Below are positions 16,556-24,685 of a stretch of 64,000 nt of DNA, one piece after another. The position numbers and the translations under genes were made by a program. Within the stretch, counting starts at the first letter, position 1. Each line of letters starts with the position of its first letter. Under the pieces are notes generated by a model that did not search any database, had not been told where the DNA came from, and worked only from the letters and a program-made list of their open reading frames with translations. Source of the stretch: Micromonospora sp. U21 (lineage in GTDB: Bacteria > Actinomycetota > Actinomycetes > Mycobacteriales > Micromonosporaceae); contig NZ_JAGPYK010000029.1 of the NCBI RefSeq assembly GCF_018070045.1, positions 1-64,000 of the forward strand, written 5' to 3'.

Positions 16556-16945
16556 TCAGCCCTGCCCCTCGGCAAGGGTCACCCGGATGCCGACCGTGCC
16601 ACCCGCACCCCGGCGCAGCCGGCTGCCGAGCAGGCTCAGTCGGCCGATCAGCCGGTACTTGTGCTTGAGCAGGTCGCGCACCCGGCCGGTGTCGCCGCCA
16701 CCGTAGATCGTCGCGTGGGCGGGCACCTCCGGCCCGTGCGGCCGGCCCCGCACGTCGCACGGCGCCACGGTCACGTCGCCGTTGCGGCGGATCCGCTTCA
16801 CCTTGCCGGAGTCGGCCCGGGTCCAGACCGCCAACGCCTCGCCGTCGCGTACCGACCAGACGGGGGTCGGCACCGCCCGACCGTCCTTGCGGAAGGTCGT
16901 GAGCAGGATGTACTTCTCGGCCGACAGCCGGTCCAGCGTGGTCAC
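16556..16945 (-). CDS. PPOX-class F420-dependent oxidoreductase (split-barrel)
   Basis: A 129-residue protein of the pyridoxamine-5'-phosphate-oxidase-like split-barrel fold, Rv2061c/Rv1155 type. YILLTTFRKDGRAVPTPVW and LAVWTRADSGKVKRIRRNGDV are the usual cofactor-binding strands, and HATIYGGGDTGRV lies at the family C-terminal half. F420 is the likely cofactor for this actinobacterial subgroup; the substrate is unknown. It is divergent from the methyltransferase with only 53 bases between starts, so the promoters overlap. Confidence 0.82.
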   Translation of the reverse strand: MTTLDRLSAEKYILLTTFRKDGRAVPTPVWSVRDGEALAVWTRADSGKVKRIRRNGDVTVAPCDVRGRPHGPEVPAHATIYGGGDTGRVRDLLKHKYRLIGRLSLLGSRLRRGAGGTVGIRVTLAEGQG

Positions 16946-16998
16946 GCCGCCAGGATACGACCGCTGCGGCCTGCTGAGTGGCCGGATAGCGTGACGTC

Positions 16999-17778
16999 AT
17001 GACGGGGGAGCCTCAAACCGGTGACGTGATCGGCGAACTGCTGCGGGACACGCTCGCCGTGGCCACCGGGGTGGGCCCCCGACCGCTGGTCGGCGGGCGG
17101 CTGCCCCGGCCGGTCATCGAGATCATTGAGCGGGACGACGGGTTGATCAATGGTGCGCCGGCCGCGCACTACCTGGACGGGCCTGCCGACTGGCAGCCGT
17201 ACGACCACCGGGCGGTGGACCGGGTCCGGGGCGAGACGCTGGACGTCGGCACCGGTGCCGGCCGGATCGCGCTGCTGCTCCAGGAGCGCGGCGTACCGGT
17301 CACCGGGCTGGACACCTCGGCGGGCGCGCTGGCGGTGAGCCGGCGCCGCGGGGTCCGGCAACTGGTGCACGGCACCGTGGACACGCACGTCGCCGACGGC
17401 CGGCGGTACGACACGTTCCTGCTCCTCGGCAACAACCTGGGGCTGTTCGAGGGACGGGAGCGGGCACCGAAGTTCCTGGCCGCGCTCGCCGCGCTGGCCC
17501 GGCCGGGGGCGCAGATCATCGCGCACGGCACCGACCCGTACGGCACCCGCGACCCGCTGCACACCGGCTACCACGAGCGCAACCGCCGGCGGGGCCGGCT
17601 CGGCGGCCAGCTCCGGCTCCGCCTGCGCTACCGGGAGCTGGGCACCGAGTGGTTCGACTACCTGGTCTGCTCGGCGGACGAGTTCGGCGCGCTGGTGCAG
17701 GGCAGCGGCTGGCGGCTGACCGATGTGGACGACCGGGACGCTCCCTACTACCTGGCCACCCTGCGCCTCGCGAACTGA
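16999..17778 (+). CDS. Class I SAM-dependent methyltransferase
   Basis: A 259-residue protein with a Rossmann methyltransferase core: TLDVGTGAGRIALLLQERG is motif I and VTGLDTSAGAL motif II, with LLLGNNLGLF and RPGAQIIAHGTDP further on. The first ~75 residues are a family-specific helical cap (PLVGGRLPRPVIEIIERDDG). The substrate cannot be predicted. It is divergent from the PPOX gene and ends 19 bases before the long palindrome. Confidence 0.82.
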   Translation: MTGEPQTGDVIGELLRDTLAVATGVGPRPLVGGRLPRPVIEIIERDDGLINGAPAAHYLDGPADWQPYDHRAVDRVRGETLDVGTGAGRIALLLQERGVPVTGLDTSAGALAVSRRRGVRQLVHGTVDTHVADGRRYDTFLLLGNNLGLFEGRERAPKFLAALAALARPGAQIIAHGTDPYGTRDPLHTGYHERNRRRGRLGGQLRLRLRYRELGTEWFDYLVCSADEFGALVQGSGWRLTDVDDRDAPYYLATLRLAN

Positions 17779-17797
17779 CCGGCCGCCCGGCCTGCCG

Positions 17798-17856
17798 GCT
17801 GTAAGGAAGGGCCCCTTGTTATCGCCAGGCGATAACAAGGGGCCCTTCCTTACAGC
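17798..17856. repeat. Dispersed long palindrome, copy 1 (bidirectional terminator)
   Basis: A 59-base element that is a perfect inverted repeat: 29-base arms around one central base. The arms run from GCTGTAAGGAAGGGCC through CCTTGTTATCGCC. It fills the gap between two convergent genes, the methyltransferase and the small calcium-loop gene, whose stop begins at the next base. A diverged copy occurs at 35171-35220 in the same kind of position. It probably works as a bidirectional terminator but is longer and more conserved than needed for that. Confidence 0.85.
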
Positions 17857-18159
17857 TCAGACCTGGACGGTCGGGGGGAGTTGTTCGGGCGGGAGGCCGC
17901 CGTCGCCATCGACCACCTCGTCGGGGGTGCCGTCCTCGTCGATGTCGACCATGGTGATGTCCACCTTGCCGTCACCGTTGGTGTCGAACTGGAACAGGTC
18001 GGCCTTGCCGTCGCCGTCGGTGTCGACAACCCACACGTCGGTCTGGCCGTCGTTGTTGGTGTCGGCGCGCAGCAGTTCGACCCGCTCGTCTCCCCGGGTC
18101 TCCACGGTCTCCCCGTCAGTGCTGCCCGGGTCGGTGACGCTCTCCGGTGCCTGGCTCAT
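17857..18159 (-). CDS. Small acidic protein with tandem DxDxDG calcium-type loops
   Basis: A 100-residue, very acidic protein starting at ATG 18159. It has four consecutive aspartate loops, about 12 residues apart: DTNNDGQTD, DTDGDGKAD, DTNGDGKVD and DIDEDGTPD, alternating with short hydrophobic strands (VWVV, LFQF, ITMV). This is the EF-hand/dockerin/thrombospondin-3 loop pattern. No signal peptide or membrane segment is present, so it should be cytoplasmic unless exported another way. Function unknown; calcium binding is inferred from the loops. It converges on the methyltransferase gene. Confidence 0.75.
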   Translation of the reverse strand: MSQAPESVTDPGSTDGETVETRGDERVELLRADTNNDGQTDVWVVDTDGDGKADLFQFDTNGDGKVDITMVDIDEDGTPDEVVDGDGGLPPEQLPPTVQV

Positions 18160-18334
18160 GTCGACTGGTCCTTCCCTCGGTTGACGGGCCGTCAGTACCC
18201 GATCCCGCGCTCCCCCACGCATGGGCCGGCTCCCGTGCTGAATAGGGTCGCACCATGAGCGAGCGGACCAGGCGGATCACCCGGACCGGCGTGGCGGGGA
18301 CCCCGCGCGCCGCCGGGCGGGACAGGGAGGCGTG

Positions 18335-19192
18335 ATGAGCGATCGTTTCGTGGTCGTCGGTGCGGGCACGATGGGACTCGGCATCGCGTACGTGGCGGCC
18401 GGGGCCGGGCACGCCGTCGAGCTGGTCGAGGTGGACCCCGAACGGGGCGCGACCGCGCTGAACCGGCTCGCTGAGCTGTGGGAGCGGGGCGTGCAGCGCG
18501 GGAAACTGAGCGCCGACGACGCCGCGGCGAACCGTCAGCGCGTGACGCTGCGCCCGACTCTCGCCGAGGTCGCCCCCTCCCCGGAGGTGATCGTGGAGGC
18601 GGTGCCGGAGCGGCTCGACCTGAAGCGGGCGGTGCTGCGTGACGCCGCCGCGCTGCGCCCGGCGCTGCTGGGCAGCAACACCTCCAGCATCGCCATCGGT
18701 GACCTGGCCGCGGGGCTGGACCGGCCCGACCGCTTCCTCGGTCTGCACTTCTTCAACCCGGTCTGGGCGATGGCGCTGCTGGAGATCGTGGTCGGCCCGG
18801 CCACCGCCGAGGAGACCACCGCCGCGGCCGTCGCGCTGGCCGTCCGGCTGGGCAAGGACCCCGTCGTGGTACGCGACCTGCCCGGCTTCGCCACCTCACG
18901 GCTCGGGGTCACCCTCGGCCTGGAGGCGATCCGGATGGTCGCCGACGGGGTGGCCAGCCCGGCCGACATCGACAAGGCGATGGTGCTGGGCTACCGGCAC
19001 CCGATCGGGCCGCTGGAGCTGACCGACCTCGTCGGCCTGGACGTGCGGCTGGACATCGCCCGCACCCTCCAGGCCGCGTACGGGGATCGCTTCGCACCGC
19101 CGCCGTTGCTGGTGGAGATGGTGGCTGCCGGACGGCTGGGCAAGAAGTCCGGGCACGGTTTCTACCGGTGGGACGGCGGTGCCAAGCAGTGA
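18335..19192 (+). CDS. 3-hydroxyacyl-CoA (3-hydroxybutyryl-CoA) dehydrogenase
   Basis: A 285-residue NAD-dependent enzyme of beta-oxidation or butyrate-type metabolism. FVVVGAGTMGLGIAYVAA is the dinucleotide site, GSNTSSIAI and LGLHFFNPVWAM carry the catalytic Ser/His region, and GRLGKKSGHGFY is the C-terminal signature. ATG 18335 is preferred over GTG 18332 because GGGAGG is 4 bases before it. The enoyl-CoA hydratase gene overlaps its stop by 4 bases, so the two steps are co-expressed. Confidence 0.9.
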   Translation: MSDRFVVVGAGTMGLGIAYVAAGAGHAVELVEVDPERGATALNRLAELWERGVQRGKLSADDAAANRQRVTLRPTLAEVAPSPEVIVEAVPERLDLKRAVLRDAAALRPALLGSNTSSIAIGDLAAGLDRPDRFLGLHFFNPVWAMALLEIVVGPATAEETTAAAVALAVRLGKDPVVVRDLPGFATSRLGVTLGLEAIRMVADGVASPADIDKAMVLGYRHPIGPLELTDLVGLDVRLDIARTLQAAYGDRFAPPPLLVEMVAAGRLGKKSGHGFYRWDGGAKQ

Positions 19193-19935
19193 GCGGGGGG
19201 CTGCGGATCGAGGAGCGGCCGGACCGGCTGGTGGTCACCCTGGACCGGCCGGAGAAGCGCAACGCCATCGACGCCGACCTGATCGCCGAGCTGCACCAGG
19301 TCTGTGCCGAGTTGGAGGCGCGCCCCCGGCTGCTGCTGCTCACCGGGGGCGCGGCGGGCATCTTCGCCGGTGGCGCCGACATCGGTCAGCTCCGGGAGCG
19401 GGGTCGCACCGACGCCCTGGCCGCGATCAACTCGGCAGCCTTCGCCCGGATCAGGGCGTTGCCGATGCCGAGCGTGGCGGCCGTGGACGGTCCGGCGTTG
19501 GGCGGTGGCGCGGAACTGGCGTACGCCTGCGATCTGCGGGTGTGCACGACGCGGGCGGTCTTCGGCCAGCCGGAGGTCCGGTTGGGCATCCTGGCCGGCG
19601 CCGGCGCGACCCACCGGCTGCCCGCGCTGATCGGCGAGGCCCGGGCCAAGGAACTGCTCTTCACCGGCCGGCGGGTGGATGCCGCGGAGGCGCTGCGGAT
19701 CGGTCTGGTGAACCGGGTGGTGGACGAGCCCGGTGAGCTGCTGGCGGTGGCGCACGGGCTGCTGGACGAGATGGCCCAGGGCTCGTCGCTGGCGCTGCGG
19801 CTGACCAAGCTGGCGGTGGACGCGCCGGCCGCCGCGCACCCGCAACTCGACCTGGTCAGCCAGGCGGTGCTCTTCGAGGACGAGGAGAAACACCGCCGGA
19901 TGACCGAGTTCCTGGAGCGCCGCCGGCCCCGGTGA
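19189..19935 (+). CDS. Enoyl-CoA hydratase/isomerase family protein
   Basis: A 248-residue crotonase. RPEKRNAIDADLIAELHQ and LTGGAAGIFAGGADIGQL form the CoA site and first oxyanion-hole strand; VDGPALGGGAELAYACDLRV supplies the second. The catalytic region FGQPEVRLGILAGAGATHRL retains the Glu position of hydratases. GTG 19189 overlaps the preceding stop (GTGA). It is coupled to the dehydrogenase and followed by a hairpin terminator. Confidence 0.9.
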   Translation: MSGGLRIEERPDRLVVTLDRPEKRNAIDADLIAELHQVCAELEARPRLLLLTGGAAGIFAGGADIGQLRERGRTDALAAINSAAFARIRALPMPSVAAVDGPALGGGAELAYACDLRVCTTRAVFGQPEVRLGILAGAGATHRLPALIGEARAKELLFTGRRVDAAEALRIGLVNRVVDEPGELLAVAHGLLDEMAQGSSLALRLTKLAVDAPAAAHPQLDLVSQAVLFEDEEKHRRMTEFLERRRPR

Positions 19936-19947
19936 CCCCGAACCGAA

Positions 19948-19978
19948 ACGGCCGCACCGGCGATGCCGGTGCGGCCGT
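19948..19978. terminator. Bidirectional hairpin terminator
   Basis: ACGGCCGCACCGGC and its complement, 14-base stem with loop GAT, between the convergent crotonase and binding-protein genes. Confidence 0.8.
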
Positions 19979-19997
19979 CGAGGTCTGCGGTCGGTGC

Positions 19998-21344
19998 TCA
20001 GTGCCGGATCTGCACCCCGATGTCGGCGAGCGCCCGGATGACCTGGGCGGACTCGCTGAAGCCGATGATCAGTACGGCGTCCGCGCCGAAGTCCTTGATC
20101 TCCTTCGCGCCACCGCTGAAGTCGACCGGGGGAGCCTTGGCATCGGCCGGCGGCTCGTAGGTGAGCAGCTTGATGCGGTCGTCGGCGATGCCGGCCTTCT
20201 GCAGCTCGTCACGGACGGTGGCCTGGAGGCCCTCACCGTAGGAGTCCTTACGGGCGACAATGGAGATCTTCTGCGACCCGTCACGCAGGATCACGTCGGC
20301 CAGCGCCCGGCCCTGGAGGCTGTCCGGCGGCGCGGTCCGGAAGTAGAGGCCCTTGTCCTCCACCTCGGTCAGGCCGGCGTCCGTGTTGGACGGCGAGAAG
20401 AGGATCTTTCCGGCCTTCACCACGTCCGGCAGCACCTCGCGGGAGATGCCCGAGCCGCCGGCACCGATGATCAGGCTGACGTCGTCCGTCACGTGCTTGG
20501 CCACGGTCGCCTTGGCCACCGCCGGGCTCGTGCCGTCGTCGCCGTCCTTCCAGACCACCGGCTTGCCCAGCGCGCCGCCCGCGGCGTTGATCTCGTTGAT
20601 CGCCAGCGTGGCGCCAGCGGCCATCGGCGGGTAGGCCAGCGCCAGGTCACCGGTCTTCGGGAGCAGCCCGCCCACGATCAACGGCTCCTGATCGTCCTTG
20701 TCGCCGCCCGCGGGCTGCTTTTTCGGCTTCGGCGGCGCCTTGGTGCTCGCCGCCGACTCGGTGCCCGCCCCGACGAACTCGGTCTTGCCGTCGTTGATCT
20801 GCTGTCCGTCGAAGGTCAGCGTGGCGTAGCTCGCGGTGGCCGGCTCGCCCTCGTCGGTGAAGCCCGCCCGGGTGAGCGACACGCTGCGGTACTCGATGTC
20901 CTGCCCGGCGCGGGCCAGCGCCAGGCACGTCGCCGGGTCCTCGCAGCGCTGACCGTTGTTGGTCACGCCGACGATCTGCTTCGCGATGGCCGCCGGGTCG
21001 TTGCTCCCGGCCAGCTGGGCGGCGAGCACCCCGATCACCACAGCGTCGTACGTCTCCGCGGCGTAGAGGTAGTCCGTCAGCGCCGGATCGACGGACCGTA
21101 GCCGGCTCTTGAAGTCCTCCGGCAGTGGGGTGAGCGGCGTGGTTCCCTTCATCCCGTCGACGAGATTGGCACGTTCCTTCAACTCCGCAGGGTAGGAGTT
21201 GAGCATGTTGCCGTCCGTGCCATAGAGGCGCACCTGTTGGGCGCTTTTCTCCTCGGCCTTGTCATTCCCGCAGGCGCTTGTGGCAAGCAGGATCGTCGCG
21301 CAGGCGGCCAGTGAGGCCACCCGCGAGCGGCGTGATACGAGCAT
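19998..21344 (-). CDS. Branched-chain amino-acid-type ABC substrate-binding lipoprotein with swapped halves
   Basis: A 448-residue lipoprotein; lipobox LLATSAC puts the lipidated Cys at 25. It resembles LivJ-type binding proteins, but the order of parts is changed. Residues 38-190 (RLYGTDGNMLNSYPAEL, LTDYLYAAETYDAVVIG, GQRCEDPATCLALARAG) match the C-terminal half of the family. A Lys/Pro/Ala linker follows (about 196-219). Residues 220-448 (LIVGGLLPKTGDLAL, ATLAINEINAAGGALGKPV, GLYFRTAPPDSLQGRAL) match the N-terminal half, ending at DAVLIIGFSESAQVI, which would normally run on into the VRLYGTDGNM segment. That is the pattern of a circular permutation. No permease or ATPase is adjacent. Ligand unknown. 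Confidence 0.85.
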   Translation of the reverse strand: MLVSRRSRVASLAACATILLATSACGNDKAEEKSAQQVRLYGTDGNMLNSYPAELKERANLVDGMKGTTPLTPLPEDFKSRLRSVDPALTDYLYAAETYDAVVIGVLAAQLAGSNDPAAIAKQIVGVTNNGQRCEDPATCLALARAGQDIEYRSVSLTRAGFTDEGEPATASYATLTFDGQQINDGKTEFVGAGTESAASTKAPPKPKKQPAGGDKDDQEPLIVGGLLPKTGDLALAYPPMAAGATLAINEINAAGGALGKPVVWKDGDDGTSPAVAKATVAKHVTDDVSLIIGAGGSGISREVLPDVVKAGKILFSPSNTDAGLTEVEDKGLYFRTAPPDSLQGRALADVILRDGSQKISIVARKDSYGEGLQATVRDELQKAGIADDRIKLLTYEPPADAKAPPVDFSGGAKEIKDFGADAVLIIGFSESAQVIRALADIGVQIRH

Positions 21345-21499
21345 GGTCGTCCTTCCTCCGGCGAAGGTCCGCTGCGCACATTAGCGTGCCGGGGGCGGCG
21401 GCGGGACCGTGGAGGTAGCGAAATGCGCAGGTCGCCCGCGTTGAACACGGAGAGTGACGTTCGGCCGGGGCCTTGACCGCCCGTCCTACTGTGCGCTGG

Positions 21500-21889
21500 G
21501 TGACCGACCTACCACAGCAGACGTTCGATGACGCGGCCGCCGTGCTCCGTTCGGCGCTCGCCGGGGATGGCGACGCGGTGGTGGGGACGTTCGACGCGGT
21601 CGTCGACCGCGCCGGCCTGAGCGGCGCCTACGGGGTCGCCTGTTGCCTGGCCGCCGCGATGCTCGGTGATGCGCCGCCCGGTAGCGGCTGCGCCCTGGAC
21701 TTCCCCGGGATCGACCAGGCGGACTACGACACCCGCTGGGTGGCACGCTTCGTCAGCGCGTACGCCAACCGGGACGTGCCGACCGGGGAGGCGCTGTTCG
21801 GCGCGGCGGACGCCGACGGGCTGCTCCCCGACTGCCTGCTCACCCTCGCCGGGTCGACGATCGCCACCCTGCGCAGCAGGGCCGGCTGA
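21500..21889 (+). CDS. Hypothetical protein
   Basis: About 129 residues from GTG 21500 (TDLPQQTFDDAAAVLRSAL...); an upstream GTG at 21491 is also possible and no strong ribosome site decides. The composition is Ala/Gly/Asp-rich and helical, with GAYGVACCLAAAML and DYDTRWVARFVSAYANRDV. There is no signal peptide or family I recognise. It is divergent from the binding-protein gene. Confidence 0.55.
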   Translation: MTDLPQQTFDDAAAVLRSALAGDGDAVVGTFDAVVDRAGLSGAYGVACCLAAAMLGDAPPGSGCALDFPGIDQADYDTRWVARFVSAYANRDVPTGEALFGAADADGLLPDCLLTLAGSTIATLRSRAG

Positions 21890-21944
21890 CGGTGCAGCCC
21901 CGTCGAGACGCCCGTCGGCCCGGACGTCGCACCGGGCGGGTCAC

Positions 21945-22310
21945 TCAGAACGCGTGGTACGCGACCAGCGGCTCGTACTCGTAGCGCAGGTTGTCGAAGC
22001 GGACCCGGAAGTTGACCCCGTCGCGGACTTGGTCGCCACCACGACCCAGCCGGAGTTGGCCGGTAGGTAGGTCCAGTAGTTGCAGGCGCCCGTCTTGTCG
22101 ACGAATATCACGCACGCCTCGGTGCCGTAGGCGCTGGCGTTGCGTACGTTGATGTCGCGGCAGCGACTCGTGGTGCGGTACGTGCCGGCCTGGCCGCCGT
22201 AGCCGCCGGTCTGGAAGTAGGACCGGACGGCCCCGCCGTAGCAGGTGGCGAGCGGGGCGGAGAGGTTCACGTCGGGGGGTGGCCTGCGCGGCCCCGGCGG
22301 GCGCGCCGAC
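21945..22310 (-). pseudogene. Decayed secreted protein gene with frameshifts
   Basis: Reading the minus strand gives LATCYGGAVRSYFQTGGYGG, then CRDINVRNASAYGTEACVIF and GACNYWTYLPANSGWVVVAT, which look like a small secreted Cys-containing protein. At about 22030 the sense frame must shift by one base to continue as VRDGVNFRVRFDNLRYEYEP and on to a stop at 21945-21947. Near 22280 a run of six C coincides with a second apparent shift; beyond it another frame reads APAGAAQA, like the end of a signal peptide. The start is lost against the divergent DUF2786 gene. Sequencing errors are an alternative to decay. Confidence 0.55.
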
Positions 22311-22345
22311 CCGTGCCGGACTGTGGATGTGATAGCTCTGGGGGC

Positions 22346-23053
22346 ATGTCCGAGGCGATGCTGAGCAAGGTGCGAAAACTGCTGGCCCAGGCCGAGGACC
22401 CGGCCTGCACGCCCGCGGAGTCCGCCGCGTTCACCGCCAAGGCGACCGAGTTGATCGCCCGCTACGGAGTGGACCGGGCGCTGCTCGCGGCCCGGGACCC
22501 GGCCACCGATCCGGTCGGCGACCGCGTGGTGGACATCGTCGCTCCGTACGCCCGGGACAAGGTCGGCCTGCTCGCCGCGGTCGCCGAACCGTTGCGCTGC
22601 CGCTGCGTACGCCGCCGGCAGGGCAACGGGTTCGCGCTGCACCTGTTCGGCTTCGCCAGCGACCTGGAACGGGTCGACCTGCTCTTCACCTCGCTGCTCG
22701 TGCAGGCGGCGCACGGCCTGGCCGGCACGGCGGTGCCGGCCGGCGAGCATCCGGCCGCCTTCCGCCGGTCCTGGCTCGCCGGGTTCGCGCAGGTGATCGG
22801 GGGACGGCTCTGGGCTGCCGAGACGGCGGCGGCCAACGGCTCGGGCACGCCGTCGGTGGCGCTCGTGCTGGCCGACCGCTCCGACCGGGTGCAGCGGCGA
22901 CTCGCCGAGCAGTACCCCCGGCTGCGCACCGCGCCGCCGCGTCGGCTGGCCGGCACCGGCTTCGGGTCCGGGGCGGAGGCCGGGCACCGCGCGGACCTGG
23001 GCGGCCGGGACCTCGGCGGCGGCACGGCCACGGAACGACAACTCGGCCGCTGA
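22346..23053 (+). CDS. DUF2786 domain-containing protein
   Basis: A 235-residue soluble protein. The N-terminal MLSKVRKLLAQAEDPACTPA followed by FTAKATELIARYGVDRALL is the DUF2786 signature. Residues 60-150 form a mixed domain (LRCRCVRRRQGNGFALHLFG) found with it, and the C-terminus is basic and Gly-rich. ATG 22346 has a weak GGGGGC site. Function unknown. It is divergent from the decayed gene. Confidence 0.8.
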   Translation: MSEAMLSKVRKLLAQAEDPACTPAESAAFTAKATELIARYGVDRALLAARDPATDPVGDRVVDIVAPYARDKVGLLAAVAEPLRCRCVRRRQGNGFALHLFGFASDLERVDLLFTSLLVQAAHGLAGTAVPAGEHPAAFRRSWLAGFAQVIGGRLWAAETAAANGSGTPSVALVLADRSDRVQRRLAEQYPRLRTAPPRRLAGTGFGSGAEAGHRADLGGRDLGGGTATERQLGR

Positions 23054-23077
23054 GCCACCGCAGTGTGGGCCGGTCGG

Positions 23078-23593
23078 TCAGGCGGGGGTGGTGGGATCGC
23101 GGCGCGACACGGTGGCGAGGTAGCGGGTGAGCAGCTCGTGCCACCCGGCGGTGAGCGCCTTGCGGTACCCCTCGGCCGCTTCGCCGTGCCGGTCGAAGTG
23201 CCGGTGCTCCAGCTCGACCCGGGTGCGCTCGGGGCCGTCGGGGAGGAACAGCACCTCCACCTCGCTGGCCCGGGCCGGGTCCGGCACCGGCACCCGGTCC
23301 GGGCCGATCTGCCAGACGAAGACGAGTCGGCGCGGTGGGTCCCAGGTGAGCACCCGGCCCCAGTCGGCGCGAAAGCCGTACGGGCCGATCTCGTAGAGCA
23401 TGCCGCCGGCCCGCGGCTCCATGCCCAGCTCAGCCAGGGTCTCCGGGCCGGACCAGGTGTATTCGGTGACCCACCACTCAGTCAGGTCGTCGGTGAAAAC
23501 CGCGAACGCGTGCTCGGCGGAACCCGGGACGAGGAGGGTGCACCGTAAGGAGAACCGTTCCAGGTCCTGCCGGATGTCGGCCGGATCAGCCAT
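23078..23593 (-). CDS. SRPBCC (AHSA1-type) domain protein
   Basis: A 171-residue START-like protein: AEHAFAVFTDDLTEWW at the first helix, MLYEIGPYGFRADWGRVLTWDPPRRLVFVWQIG, then RTRVELEHRHFDRHGEAAEGY, all typical of the Aha1/SRPBCC fold that binds hydrophobic ligands. The start is 23593 (MADPADIRQDL) or 23605 four codons earlier; GGACAGGGG lies just before the former. It converges on DUF2786. Ligand unknown. Confidence 0.82.
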   Translation of the reverse strand: MADPADIRQDLERFSLRCTLLVPGSAEHAFAVFTDDLTEWWVTEYTWSGPETLAELGMEPRAGGMLYEIGPYGFRADWGRVLTWDPPRRLVFVWQIGPDRVPVPDPARASEVEVLFLPDGPERTRVELEHRHFDRHGEAAEGYRKALTAGWHELLTRYLATVSRRDPTTPA

Positions 23594-23771
23594 CCCCTGT
23601 CCCATAGGCCCGGACCATACCGGCTGATGCCCGGGTGTGCAGCTTCGCGAGGTGCCCGGTTCCGGACAGTGGGTCGTCGGGCCGTCACGGACGGGATGCC
23701 CCGCGGGAAAGCGGGTAACCGCGCCGGACGGCCCGGACGAGCCGGGCGGGAGTGCGGCGGAGCGGGAGAGC

Positions 23772-24683
23772 ATGAGCGAGAGCGCGCAGCAGGGGAAGCC
23801 GGACCGGGACGTCGAGCGGCCGGACCGGGCCGAAGGCGGTGGAGACCCGGACGTCCTGCTCGACATTCCGAGAGTCTCGGTCGACTCGATCCGGCTGGCC
23901 GTGGACGGGCTGGACGCCGACCTGTCGCTGCGGGCACGGCTGGCCAACCTGCTCCAGCTCGACGCCGGCGTACGGGTGCACCTGCAGGGCGTCGAGCTGG
24001 ACATCAACGGGGTGCACGCCGAGGCGCAGCTGCGGGTGCGGCTGGAGCAACTGACGACCATTCTCGGCCGGGCGCTGGACACGATCGACAACAATCCGCA
24101 GATCATCGAGGCCATCTCCCGGACGGCCGGCGCCACTATCGACGACGTCAACCGCAGCGCCCAGCAGTTGGCCGCGGGGGCCGCCGAGGTCACCGGGTCG
24201 GTGCGGCGCTCCGGCGACGTACTCGACCAACGGGGCCGGCAGGTCGGCGCGGCCGCCGACCGGCCCCGACCGGGTCCCAGCCGCGCTGGGTGGGGCGAGG
24301 CGAGCCGGGCGGAGCCCACGGGTCCGGCGGGACGCCGCCCGGAGGGCCGCCCACCCGGGGGGCAGGGACCCGAGCGGCAAGGGCCCGAGCGGCAGAGGGC
24401 TGAGGGGCAGGGAGCTGAGGGGAAGAGGCCTGAGGGGCAGGGGCCCGAGCGGCAGGCCCGAGACCAGACGGGCGGGGCAGCCCCAGGGCCCGGCCCGTCA
24501 GGGAATGGCGACGGCGGCCAGGGCGATGGTGGCGTGCCGGGCGGGGCACACGCCGCGGCACAGAGCGCGGCGCAGCTCGCCGAGCAGGCCGGGGAGACCC
24601 TGCGGCAGGCCGGGCGCAGCGTGTGGGAGGCGATCCAGGGCGGCATGGCGCAGCACCGTCAGCAGGGGCGTCGGGACGGCTGA
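23772..24683 (+). CDS. Hypothetical protein with Gln/Glu/Gly/Arg pentapeptide repeats
   Basis: 303 residues from ATG 23772 (GGGAGAG upstream). Residues ~30-125 form a conserved-looking beta/helical module (IPRVSVDSIRLAVDGLDADL, VRVHLQGVELDINGVHAEAQ, LTTILGRALDTIDNNPQIIE) seen in uncharacterised actinobacterial proteins. The middle is low-complexity, basic and Gly/Pro-rich, with six 5-residue units of the GPERQ/RAEGQ type at 199-228. The C-terminal ~45 residues form an amphipathic Ala/Gln-rich helix (AQSAAQLAEQAGETLRQAG). No membrane segment. Function unknown. Confidence 0.65.
   Translation: MSESAQQGKPDRDVERPDRAEGGGDPDVLLDIPRVSVDSIRLAVDGLDADLSLRARLANLLQLDAGVRVHLQGVELDINGVHAEAQLRVRLEQLTTILGRALDTIDNNPQIIEAISRTAGATIDDVNRSAQQLAAGAAEVTGSVRRSGDVLDQRGRQVGAAADRPRPGPSRAGWGEASRAEPTGPAGRRPEGRPPGGQGPERQGPERQRAEGQGAEGKRPEGQGPERQARDQTGGAAPGPGPSGNGDGGQGDGGVPGGAHAAAQSAAQLAEQAGETLRQAGRSVWEAIQGGMAQHRQQGRRDG
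24366..24455 (+). repeat. Six 15-base imperfect tandem repeats
   Basis: Units such as GGGCCCGAGCGGCAA encode GPERQ and variants (RAEGQ, GAEGK, RPEGQ). They lie inside the hypothetical gene and keep frame, consistent with slippage growth. Confidence 0.8.
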
Positions 24684-24685
24684 CG

